NCBI RefSeq assembly: GCF_027744825.2
Contig: NC_071348.1
Location: forward strand, 16,959,563-17,023,562
DNA from: Synchiropus splendidus
Taxonomy: Eukaryota; Chordata; Actinopteri; Syngnathiformes; Callionymidae
Direction of reading: 5' to 3'
DNA length: 64,000 bases
In this document: positions 21,469 to 30,590 of the stretch, piece after piece
How the letters are laid out: the number at the start of each line of letters is the position of its first letter
Numbering within the stretch: the stretch's first letter is position 1
Position numbers and translations under genes: made by a program
The notes under the pieces: generated by a model
What the model saw: the letters and a program-made list of their open reading frames with translations, nothing else
What the model was told of the DNA's origin: nothing
Database searches by the model: none

Positions 21469-21769
21469 ATTTTGGAACAGGTGGAGGAAGGAGTTTTTGT
21501 TAAATCTTCAACAGAGGAGTAAATGGACCAAAGACAGAAGAAATGCAAAAGTGAATGATATCGTCCTGTTGAGTGATGACACTGTGCCAAGAAATCAATG
21601 GAAGTTGGCGAGGGTTGTTGAAGTCTGTCCTGGAGTTGATGGAAGGGTCAGAAAACTCAGGCTGTTAGTCGGTGTCACTACACGAAACAGTGCAGACACT
21701 TGTTCAACAAAACCAGTTTATTTAGAAAGATCCATACACAAAACCGTGCTATTGCTAGAAGCTGATTAA
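21401..21769 (+). pseudogene. BEL/Pao Pol C-terminal domain in shifted frame
   Basis: The C-terminal domain expected after the BEL/Pao integrase core appears in a different frame: LYLRKRRKRVQFLSNEFWNR, then QWKLARVVEVCPGVDGRVR, ending at 21769. In relatives a stretch of roughly 20-25 residues with a LLPPPG-like segment lies between the PEPL motif and this RKR motif. Here PEPL runs almost straight into it, so a small deletion has removed that stretch and shifted the frame near 21415-21430. It ends about 100 bp before the 3' LTR. Confidence 0.75.
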
Positions 21770-21868
21770 GGGTTTTTATTTCAAGTACTTTGATTAATAT
21801 CAGTTGTATAAGTTGTAATTAACCACCTGAAGTTCTTAGAGATTCACAATAGTTGTGAATGGTGGGAG

Positions 21869-22241
21869 TGTAAATGTGAATGTTTTGGGTGCTTTGTTAA
21901 TTGGTTGTGCATTGTTGTTGTTGTATTTTATTTTGAAAGTCTTTACCGGAAGGTACGTTTTTTATTGATGTTACTTGAAAAAGACGAAAGAGAGTTTGTT
22001 TCCAGTCATCCATTTTTTGTTGAGGTATTTTTACTTTGCTGTTGCTGTTCACGATCCAAGTCTGCCGTTGATGCAAAGGAGACCAAAGTGGTTCGTTTGT
22101 CTATATTTGCGTTATATTTCCGTGACAATTGAAGTTGTTCTTTGACCGAGCGAATGCTAATGACTGTGTCTGTTCAGTTCTACGGTGGCAATAAACATCA
22201 GTGAAGACGCTGACGACTCTCTTCATTCCATCGACGGCATA
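21869..22241 (+). repeat. BEL/Pao 3' LTR
   Basis: Matches the 5' LTR except for two substitutions. It is preceded by the purine stretch GGTGGGAG at 21861-21868, the likely polypurine tract. It is followed directly by the ATTGC target duplicate. Confidence 0.95.
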
Positions 22242-22246
22242 ATTGC

Positions 22247-22399
22247 CATAGCGCAGCCAGCTGGACTCCTGGACCCTCACCAGCCACTTGTCTGGGATCT
22301 CCACCACGGCATCAGAAGACTCTTCCTGTTCTGCACAATTAAATACCCATCTTCTGATTCCAATCTGCGTTTGAGTCACCTGCTTAAATCAACGTTACA
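22247..22399 (+). repeat. Solo LTR 1, right part
   Basis: Continuation of the LTR beginning at 14593. It contains an ATTAAA polyadenylation-like signal at 22338-22343 and ends CGTTACA just before the AAGTC target duplicate. The coding sequence of the Polinton major capsid resumes directly afterwards. Confidence 0.85.
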
Positions 22400-22404
22400 A
22401 AGTC

Positions 22405-23007
22405 ACTGTTTCGCCAGCTGTGAGAATAGGTCATGCAGAGCGTTTCTTTAAAGGAAATGCTCTCTGCCCACTCTCACGAGTCAATGTAAAAACATACTCC
22501 ATTCCAGAAAACTCATTAATATGTACCCAGGATAATTTATTTCTGGGTTCAATACCTAAATACGTGGTTTTAGGGATGGTGCATCATGAGGCATTTACCG
22601 GTATGAGAGATCTCTCCCCGTTCAATTTTCATCATTACAACACTGAATATCTCGCCCTCTGTCAGGACGGCCAACAGATCCCCGCTAAAGCTTTTCAACC
22701 TCAGTTTAATCACGGTATTTCAGTCAGTGAGTTTTATACCATGATTTTAGCTACAGGAAGACATTTGAAGGATCTACCTCTAAGCATTGACTGCGAAGGT
22801 TTTAACAGCGGTTATTCACTGTTTGCATTTAATCTCAATCCAGCCGACGACAACGACGCTCTCTCCCCTGTCTCAAATGGGAATTTAAGACTGGAGATGA
22901 GATTCATAGTACCCTTACCAAACACCGTAATACTGATTGTGTACGCTTGTTATGATTCCATTCTGGAGATTGATGCGAAAAGACAAGTGCTGGTGGACTA
23001 TTATTAA
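22405..23007 (+). pseudogene. Polinton major capsid protein, C-terminal part
   Basis: The second half of the major capsid gene resumes right after the AAGTC duplicate of solo LTR 1, in the phase that continues the frame ending at 14592. It stays open for 200 codons to TAA at 23005. Motifs typical of the Polinton double jelly-roll are VRIGHAERFFKGNALCPLSR, PFNFHHYNTEYLALCQDGQQ, FQPQFNHG and GYSLFAFNLNP. This half is undamaged, unlike the N-terminal part. The protease gene starts 6 bp after its stop. Confidence 0.9.
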
Positions 23008-23013
23008 AAAGTT

Positions 23014-24003
23014 ATGGACAGTCTCCAGTTACAGAGGCTGCTGAGAGGTCTCTTGAGCGACACATTTTACGGTGTATGGCCGTCGGATAAGTTGCCTCAA
23101 TTTACACAACCCCCTCAGACCGCCTGAATATTTAATCGTCAACACACATCCGGCACATAAACCAGGAGAGCACTGGCAGAGTTTAACTCTCGAAGAAGAC
23201 GGTAGAACAACTTTCTTTGACTCATTTGGAATGGGGCCCTACTTTGCACATTACCCTGAAAGTATTTTAAAGTTTCTCAAGAAACATTCAGGCAACATCA
23301 AGTACAACAATGGTCTACTACAGAACCCTCTATCGTTTGTATGTGGTCATTGTAAGTGCCAAAGTAAGTTTCACTTGATATTGTTTACACTGTTTGGTAG
23401 TCGTTTTGTGGTTTAGTGCTTTACATAAATATATGTGGGTTTTAATTTGAAGGCCACTTTTGTCTTTTGAAAAAAACGGCGGATGCGCAAGGTAAGCTCG
23501 TGGTTGATTTGTGTTGGGTTGTTAAGAACAACATGGACATATAGGTTTTGACCGTTAAGTTTGGATTTTTGGATGTTCCTGAGACCATTACTTTCAATAA
23601 AGGAGGATCAAGTTCCACGGCACAAGCTTCAGTTAGTTTTTTATGTTTTTTTGATTCCCGTCCAGGAGAAGCTCGGGGAAAATATATTCGTACGGATGTA
23701 CTGGTGAGAACGATGAAAATGGAAACATTCGGGGCAAAGGAGGAACAAGTCAGAAACTAACGTCGTTCACAACAATAGAGGTAGCAAACTATTGGAGTTT
23801 GCAATCACAGTCATCATTGCATCTTCTACCTCCATCATCGTGCTAGAGGGCTGTGTATCCAAGAAGTATTAAGTCTATACAGTGACGATACCTTAAAATA
23901 TGACCTCATGGTATACAACTTTGTGAAAGGACATCAACAATGTCTAAAAAGATGTGCACACTGTCCGTGGAAACAACATACTCTGTTCTCTTCTGTATTT
24001 TAA
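23014..24003 (+). pseudogene. Polinton adenain-like cysteine protease, interrupted
   Basis: Adenovirus-type (Ulp1-fold) maturation protease. The start at 23014 gives MDSLQLQRLLRGLLSDTFYG; a frameshift lies near 23100-23130. The catalytic set is visible: His in GEHWQS (23171), Asp in FFDSFG (23219), Gln in LLQNP (23321) and Cys in VCGHC (23342). The gene is then broken at 23352 by a 462-bp insert flanked by CATTG. The C-terminal part resumes at 23815 (CIFYLHHRARGLCIQEV) and runs open to TAA at 24001-24003. It would process capsid precursors; its position directly after the major capsid gene fits. Confidence 0.8.
23353..23814. mobile_element. 462-bp unclassified insert in the protease gene
   Basis: The protease coding sequence is interrupted between two copies of CATTG (23348-23352 and 23815-23819). 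Deleting the insert plus one copy restores reading continuity by phase. The insert begins TAAGTGCC and ends CACAGTCAT, with no clear inverted repeats, LTR signature or poly(A). A 70-codon plus-strand frame inside (23548-23760, MTVKFGFLDVPETITFNKGG) is unrecognised. It is not explained as an intron: a GTAAGT is at the left, but no AG acceptor restores the frame. Confidence 0.65.
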
Positions 24004-24192
24004 AGACTATTGTGACTAATCCTATTTTGTTTGTTCGTGTGTTAAAAAAAATCTGTAATCAGGAGACCAGCTTTCAGCTATACTTTTCTTTCGCAAGATA
24101 GAATTCGATTTAAGTCTCTGATATTGAGCCCGCGCTTCAGGATTGGACAGCAGTGTGAGAGGGATGTTTAGCTTTAATAATGTGACGAGAAA
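24004..24192. other. Spacer between convergent Polinton genes
   Basis: AT-rich; it separates the plus-strand protease gene from the minus-strand gene block, so transcripts should converge here. No feature is recognised. Confidence 0.4.
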
Positions 24193-24735
24193 CTAGGACC
24201 ATCCCGCAGGCAATGGAGAACTTCTTTTATTATGCGGTAGGGAAAGGTACTTGAATATATCAATCACATGAGAGCCTTTTACAGCATTTCCTTCATACAT
24301 AAATTTGCCATTCATATTCCAACCATCACCATTTTTGGATATCCTCTGGATAATGTATTCAGCATTTCTTCGAGCTTTTGACGGAAGGATATTTAGAATA
24401 TCCTGACCCAAGTCATCTGTTACAATGGGTGTTTTTAGAACACTTTCGACACGACTGTCAGAGTCGTGGGGGTGATCGCTGACTCTGTCTCGTTGTAAAG
24501 TCAGAGTTACTCTCCTTTGGTCTCTCTGATCCTGTTTTGTAAAGGTTAAATATCTCTGCAATAGAGCATCATACTTTTTAATCTTCTCATACGAGTTTAA
24601 CTGAGAATCATTCAGAATGGTCCTCATCTTCTCATTCAATTCATCTTTGGCAGTTTCACAGATGTCGGAGGTTGGACTTGATAACTGGTTAATTTGCTGA
24701 GGAGAGACCAGATACATTTTCTGGACAGTCTTCAT
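24193..24735 (-). CDS. Polinton protein of unknown function
   Basis: An undisturbed 180-residue frame, one of the few intact ones in this Polinton. It begins MKTVQKMYLVSPQQINQLSS and has a charged helical middle (DELNEKMRTILNDSQLNSYE) and a C-terminal half with ILNILPSKARRNAEYIIQRI, W..NGKFMYEG and VKGSHVIDIFKYL. I recall this C-terminal pattern as recurrent in fish Polinton/adintovirus-like elements, but I cannot assign a role. Its neighbours are the small hydrophobic virion-type gene upstream and the convergent protease gene downstream. Confidence 0.55.
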   Translation of the reverse strand: MKTVQKMYLVSPQQINQLSSPTSDICETAKDELNEKMRTILNDSQLNSYEKIKKYDALLQRYLTFTKQDQRDQRRVTLTLQRDRVSDHPHDSDSRVESVLKTPIVTDDLGQDILNILPSKARRNAEYIIQRISKNGDGWNMNGKFMYEGNAVKGSHVIDIFKYLSLPHNKRSSPLPAGWS

Positions 24736-24741
24736 CGTGTT

Positions 24742-25723
24742 TTACTTCTTTACAAGTCCTCCTATTAGATTTCCAATGATTGGAACGGCAGCCGCTAGCA
24801 ACGGCAACAGGAATCCTCCCGATTGCTTTATAAGAATCCTTCATCTACGCTTCACACACGCCTTTTTATTAGCCAAGAGTCTGATGTTCTCATGATTCCG
24901 CTTTTATTTTGTCATGCGAGTCTTGTTTTGTTTTCTTCCTCCGTTCTTCCTGTTTGTGTGGCACATGGCTGGAGCCAATCAACCCCAGATCACCTGAGTA
25001 TTAGAGCACCTGGACTCCAGCACCGTGTGCCAGATCGTCCCCTATTATTCCCTGTGATCGACTCCTCTAGTTCCTGCAGATGGAGTCCTTTGTTCCCTGT
25101 GATTTCTTCTCTAGTTTCTGTGACGCTCTCCTTTGTTCCCTGTGGTAACTCCTCGTTCTCTTGGCTCTCCTTGTTCGTTCTCTTGTTCTGTGCGCTAGTT
25201 AGCTTATTTTGGATTTCTTTGTCTTAAACCCTGGTGCCTGAGTTAGTGTTCGGTTTCTTCCTGTTTCCACCTTTCCTGGTTTCTTTTGTCTCTATCTCTG
25301 TTCATTGTACTTTCGTCTCTCCGTTCCCAAATTTAAGTTGGTTTGATTCTCCCAGTTTGGTGACGCTTTCTGTTTGGTCTCTTATTCATGTATATGGACT
25401 TTGGCTCGTTTGGTTACTCTGTTTTGGACATTTAGACTTTATCTTGTGTCTCCCGGTTCGGTGACGCTTTCTGTCATGATTTTGTTGTTTAATTATTAAA
25501 ATATTGTTTTTGACTCGGTCCTGCCTTTTGTGACTTTCACCACTGCGCTTGGGTCCCGCTCCACGTCCTTGACCCGTGACAGATGTTTTTCTTCTGTTTT
25601 TTCAGTTTTTTTTAACTGAGCCTGCGACAACAGTACATTCCCCTTCAAAACGTTCAGGGCGATCTCATCGAGAGCTTGAATAAAGTCCCGAGAACTATGC
25701 ATCAAAATGTCTTTACGTTTCAT
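24742..25723 (-). pseudogene. Polinton small hydrophobic virion-type protein, split by solo LTR 2
   Basis: The N-terminal part (25723-25587) reads MKRKDILMHSSRDFIQALDE and continues to KKTEKTEEKH. The C-terminal part (24882-24742) has RLLANKKACVKRR, one stop, then KQSGGFLLPLLAAAVPIIGN and ends KK. A basic middle followed by a GGFL-type glycine/alanine-rich hydrophobic tail is a pattern of small Polinton/adintovirus virion proteins. A 694-bp LTR (24888-25581) with GATGT duplicates separates the halves, and the frame is also off by one at the junction. Intact length would be about 90-95 residues. Confidence 0.65.
24888..25581. repeat. Solo LTR 2
   Basis: The block is flanked by GATGT at 24883-24887 and 25582-25586. 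The ends are TCTCATGATT and CCCGTGACA, which fit a TGTCA...TGACA LTR with one substitution at the left end. The interior is T-rich and holds several long but meaningless open frames. There is no internal coding region. Removing it with one duplicate joins the two halves of the small virion-type gene, apart from a one-base frame slip. Orientation is uncertain. Confidence 0.75.
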
Positions 25724-25786
25724 TTAAGGAGCATGGTATAGTTCCTTAAGTAAACCTGCGTTTCTTTTCATATGTGCTGACATGAC

Positions 25787-26328
25787 TTAAGCAGGCGTTT
25801 TTGGTATGGACACAGTGTGACGTTGATGAGGAAGTATCCCAGTCCTTAGTCTGTAGCGTTCTGGACATGAGGGTGTTAGATCAACAATTAAGTACCCGTG
25901 AGCGCCAGCTGTAGCATCTTCAAAGCTTTCTTGAAAGAAAACTCTTTGAGACGGGTAAACTTGTTGAGCAAGAACTTTTATCTGCGTTTTATTGCGAGGA
26001 TACAACTATATTTACTACGATGAAATAAGTTTTGCGTCACCATTATAACACTCATATTTTTATGATGTCTGTCAAATGTTTTCTATCAGAAGGAAAGACA
26101 TCTTCATTTTCAAAAGATTTAGGTAAACCTTCAATGAATTTGATATTTTTATTCATCTTTTGCAATTCACTGTACATAGGTTCAAAAGACGTATACATAC
26201 ATACAATCTTTATTTACAATTGACATCATCCATCACAAGTATACATGGGTCTTTCCTAACCCTGATGGTCCCACCACTAGACATGAAAATGATGTTTTCA
26301 AGCGCGGATCAAAATGAATTTCTTCCAT
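25787..26328 (-). pseudogene. Polinton packaging ATPase (FtsK/HerA type), decayed
   Basis: This ATPase would pump DNA into capsids. The start on the minus strand is near 26328. The Walker A motif GPSGLGKT lies at 26248-26271. A middle piece reads IKFIEGLPKSFENEDVFPSD (near 26120). The C-terminal frame (26005-25787) has NKTQIKVLAQQVYPSQRVFF, ESFEDATAGAHGYLIVDLTP and RYRLRTGILP. Between them the Walker B and sensor region, normally a run of hydrophobics ending in DD, is missing or unreadable, so an internal deletion is implied. Several stops are present. Confidence 0.75.
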
Positions 26329-26399
26329 AATGACCCAGTCATCCACTCAAAACTCAGAACCCAAAAGGTTTGGTTGTGCCGTACAAAAAAAATCGTCTC

Positions 26400-29300
26400 T
26401 TATCGCACATGTCTCTTATCGAGTTTTGTAGGGACTGATCTGTTTTTTAAAGTGATGTTCTTTTTATCCCTCACAATATTGTGTTGATGGGTCTCAAGCA
26501 CCCCATCAGGTGAATTCTGTAAATAGCCCTCTACACGATCTCTGACGGAGTCAAAGTTTATCTGCTGAAAAGACTCTTTTGTTTGCATGATACCTTTAAC
26601 TTTCATCACAACCTTCTTCTGTCCTTTGGTCCTATAACCATATGTCTTAGGACCCGCCGAAGCGAAGTCCTCGATGCTATCCCCGTCGAGTTCATCAGTC
26701 AGATCACTGAGATAGTTACCTAATTTTAAAGGCGTCTTGCTGTCTTTCACCACATATATCAAGCTGTCTGTGTCAACATAGAGAACATCCTTCTGCAAGT
26801 AAAAGCTCCCATAAAAACATTGGTGCTTTTACCAGGAGGGTAGAGACCCTTGTAACGCCACTGGATCACAACTTTTTTCTCATCCAGCATGTTAAAGTAG
26901 CTGACCTCGTATTTCCCTGAAAGCAAGAAACTGAAAAACTCGTTGGGGTCTGACACTACAGAAACCTGAGACATGTTCTCTTTCTGACAGAACTTGCCTC
27001 AAAGGCTATTAACCAAAGCCTTAGCCACCTGTCTCTTTGCAGGGTTGTGACAAATCTTATCAGCACAAAGCAAAATCCCCCGATGTGCTTGATAATCCTA
27101 AATGTATTTGTCGTGGCTTTCCTGATCAACGGCCTCAGCAGGGTAACCAGAAGCCTCCTGCTTGCCCTTCAGGAATGTACGGATGTAACCTGTGAAAATA
27201 CAATCGCTAGATCTATCAAAATGCCATACTTCGATAATCTTGGCCACCTTGTATCCCTTGTCCAGAGCCTTGTTGAACTCAACCGTGACCCAGACCCCTG
27301 TCGAAGCACGCTCATCATCATTATGCGTAGAGCCACTGTCTTGGACAATACGACTTGAACAGATACTGCATAACGTGAAGTGTAATTTACCGCCTGGTCC
27401 TCTGTAGGGTAAAACGGGTAATATAAAACCCGAGGAGGATAGACAACCGCCTTGATAAGACCAAAGTACTGTCTGGGATCCCCAAAGTCCTTGTGAATTT
27501 TTCGGGGGTGACCTAGGAACACGTGCTGTTGACGTAAGGATACAGAGGTGACATCAGCGTAATCAACTTTTTCACCAGGTTGGCCGTGTAACGCAGCTTT
27601 AAAGCGCTGGTTCTACCGCCGTAGAGGGCATTACGAGGGTTGAGAGGCTCAGGGGTGTCAAAATCTAAGAGAAAATCTCTGAGATTATCACACGATTGTC
27701 GAAGTGAACGCCATTCGTGTTCCCAGATGGTAATAAGATGCACCTCATGATCAGACTTTAACGCCTGCTCTCTCTCCATCGTAGCAGAGTAGAATTCACC
27801 ATATGGTCTACCTCTTAACAGACAGACTGCATGTGGGTCGACACATGAAGGACAACCGTGGGAGAAACATCCATAAAACTCCCAGACCTGCTTAACACCG
27901 TCAACTTTAGCATAACCGTCAACAAAATACTGGCCAAACACCATCTCCCCACGGTTCAAGGCATGTTGTATCAAAATGCCCTGTCTGTGTGATTCCCATA
28001 GCTACCAATGGATGGAAGCATGTGAGAACTTCTTGTTACCTTTTATTACATAATTGTTGGGACATGGTATTGCTAATGTGTCTGGTTTTAAAAAGTTGGT
28101 CCTGAAAACAGCCATACACGCAGAGGTGATTGTTATGGACGAGAGTGCAACACCTGTTTCTTTAAAAAACTCCTCTCTAAATATCATGCATCCTCTGGCC
28201 AGAATGTCAACATCATTTTTACAATAGTGAATAGCTTCACTCCTGAAATTGAAAGAATTATCACGCACAGTATCATACCAGCTTTAAAAATCTTTCTGTT
28301 CAGGGTCTGACATGCCCTCGAAGCCGTAGTCTGATGGAGGAGGATACACCCCTATGTAATGCAGACGATCTTTCAAGCTCAACTTGTGTGGAAAAAAAAC
28401 CCTTGCACTGCTCGGTGAAGCCTAGAGCTTTATGCATGAAGCTGAGTCGCATGGCTAGGAATGAGAGAGAGTCGATAAATTTTAGCTTGTAGTGAGGATC
28501 CTCAAGACAAATATCTTACTACCGGTCATGATTATCCTTTTACGTATTAACCCTTCGTCAAGCATACCTCTCAAGACAATGATGCTGTCAAAGCCCCTGG
28601 CATTATGTGCAACAAAAACACAACTCTAAACCAATTCTTTCTGAAATATAAAAGAAACGCTCGAACACATTCGAGACCATTAAACATCTATTCTTCACCT
28701 CTCTGCGTCTTTACACACACTAAAGAAGGGACATGTCTACCTTGGTCGTCTGTAAACGTTTCAAAATCACAACAAAACAGATCAGGATGCTCAGTCTTCC
28801 TGGCAATGGGCTGAATGTAGCACTGGTGGACCTCGTTTGTCGATGATAATTCTACATTGCAGATTTTACATTTAAGCACACCGCAACAACTGTTAGGTTT
28901 ACCCTGTTTTAATGGGATATACCGGCACCTTCCGCATTTTTCACATTTTTTGTATATCTGGCAGAGACTGCTCCCATTAGCGCCAATCTCTTTGTGTCTC
29001 ACAATGCAGGAAGGTGTTCTACAAACCCGGCAACCATCGCCACAAGTTACAGGCTTTGGGACCTCTGTAGGGCAAACAGGATTGTGACAAACGCTACGGT
29101 GACCTTTGCAGATGTGTTGTGATTTATCTTCATACCCCTTATGACAGCTGACGCAAAAGTGACGTCTTCCTACCCCGCAATAGTGTCCCTGAAGTAGAAA
29201 CAAGTATGAAGGATCCGAACCATCAGCAAAACCTGTGGCATAATGCGCTAATGGTTGGTTTGCTGTTGTTTTATGAAACACAACAATTTTACGCCTCACT

Positions 29301-30345
29301 ATCCATTCAAACAGGGGTATATCTGTGAATGTGATAGGTGTTTGAGAATCTAAAGCAGCTTTGTTTTGTAATTCCCTCCCCAACTCAACACAATCTTGAT
29401 ACGTACGGTTAGGATTAAGGAGACAAGAAAGGCTGATTGCAAAGCAAAGCTGATCAGTTCCATCACTACCAACTAGAGACTGTAGAGATGTCATCATTTT
29501 TTACCAATAATTTTGGCATGCAGTGTCTTCTTGAGTTTGCGTTTAGCGCCACCTCGAGGGTTATGCACAATTTGGACCGTTAATTCAATTATCTTACCCA
29601 TAACTATGACTCTGTCAGATTGCATGGTGTTGCTCAGGAGGGCCTCAAAAGCAGGGTAGATATTTTCCCCGTCACCTTCAACCACAACATTAACATGTTC
29701 TTGAACATCTTCACCAACCACTTCAAGCTGAACCACATCCTCTCGATGTGCTAGTCTCTGCGTTTCATCTGCCAACTCTCTGACCTGTTGCATCAAACCT
29801 CTGTAGAAAGTTGCTAAATCAGGAGTGTCGGGTACAGCAGGACGTGTTAGCACCCTTCTCATCCTATCGGTGTTAAAAGGCTCTATGACTTCTGATTCAA
29901 TACCGGTACCTCTTACACAGCATCCTTCCTGAACCGAATCACCGTCATCATCAACATTGTCATCGCTACAGCTGGAGCCGGACACATCTATCAGAGGGTC
30001 AAGAGCTGGTGTCCCTGAATCAGCCGTCTGTTGATTATCAACAAACCTTTCTTACCAATCGCCATTGTCTAAAGAGGTATCAGCCCTACCTTCCCGAGAT
30101 GATGCAGGAACAATATTTAAAATACGATTATCCTCTCTCTCAGCGAAAAAAAAAATGGACTCCATGTTTTCATTTATACTCGGATCATAGACCAGCTCTA
30201 CATCCTCCTCAGACATGCCGTCAAACAAGCCAGACAGAAACATGCGTGTCGGTGAAGCACTCTGGTCAATGAGGTGTGGTGTAGTGTCCTGGTTGTGGGT
30301 GGATTCAGGGTCAGAACCAGAAGGAAAACCATCATGGTTGGCCAC
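26400..30345 (-). pseudogene. Polinton protein-primed family-B DNA polymerase, decayed
   Basis: The largest Polinton gene, in at least eight frame pieces. The N-terminal region (30345-29494) is acidic and poorly conserved. From 29497 comes a cysteine-rich section with several CxxC pairs (CGDGCRVC, CEKCGRC, CKIC), then exonuclease motif I DFETF (28754-28768), motif II AHNARGFDS (28584-28610) and motif III YCKNDVDIL (about 28203-28229). Polymerase motif A (LYPYVN, about 27530-27550) is split by a frameshift, and motif C YVDTDS is intact, with its DTDS at 26763-26774. It would replicate the element using a protein primer. Gaps at about 28270-28680 and 26975-27170 are decayed. Confidence 0.85.
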
Positions 30346-30350
30346 AATTT

Positions 30351-30590
30351 AATAATAATAACAATAAAATAATAATTTAAAATAATTAATAAACAAAACA
30401 GCAACCTCAAAACACAATCACCCACGGTGCTTTTAAAAATTCAGGCTCCAAATGGACCTTACTGTGGTTGAACTTCAGTCAGGTCAGTCCACGACGTCTG
30501 TTACCACCAGGTCCTTGTAGTTTTAGGAGCCTCACGACTTCAGACACCAGCGCTTTATTCGTTATGTCCTTCCTGACGATTTCTGTAACG
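30351..30590. other. Right end of Polinton, no gene
   Basis: Starts with an AAT-rich stretch (30347-30395). I looked for a copy of the left end as a terminal inverted repeat and saw none. The exact border of the element is unresolved. Confidence 0.4.

Larger units (their letters stand above)
14860..22241 (+). mobile_element. Complete BEL/Pao LTR retrotransposon
   Basis: Two 373-bp direct LTRs (14860-15232 and 21869-22241) flank one long coding region. The target duplication is ATTGC (14855-14859 and 22242-22246), the 5-bp length usual for BEL/Pao. The LTRs differ at two positions by my reading (around 14964 and 15139 versus 21973 and 22148), so the insertion is recent. The element sits inside solo LTR 1, which sits inside the Polinton capsid gene. 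The coding region has one in-frame stop and one 3' deletion/frameshift; otherwise it is open for about 5.7 kb. Confidence 0.95.
10000..30350. mobile_element. Polinton/Maverick element, decayed and interrupted
   Basis: A linked set of Polinton hallmark genes is present. Plus strand: integrase with chromodomain, minor capsid, basic virion protein, double jelly-roll major capsid and adenain-like protease. Minus strand: family-B polymerase, packaging ATPase and a small GGFL-type hydrophobic protein. I could not find terminal inverted repeats. The left end is lost against the ERV at about 10000, and the right end is near 30350-30590. Every gene carries at least one break. Three later insertions (14593-22399, 23353-23814, 24888-25581) lie inside genes; removing them leaves about 11 kb. 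Members of this group are virus-like (adintovirus-related) elements of animals. Confidence 0.9.

Noticed and set aside
23344..23356. Possible GT-AG intron in the Polinton protease, starting at GTAAGT
   Set aside because: No AG acceptor joins the exon in frame, whereas a 5-bp direct repeat at both edges restores the frame exactly. Insertion fits better.
24823..25464. Two long plus-strand frames (134 and 76 residues) with many hydrophobic residues
   Set aside because: They lie mostly in solo LTR 2, a T-rich block. Composition explains the leucine, serine and phenylalanine content.
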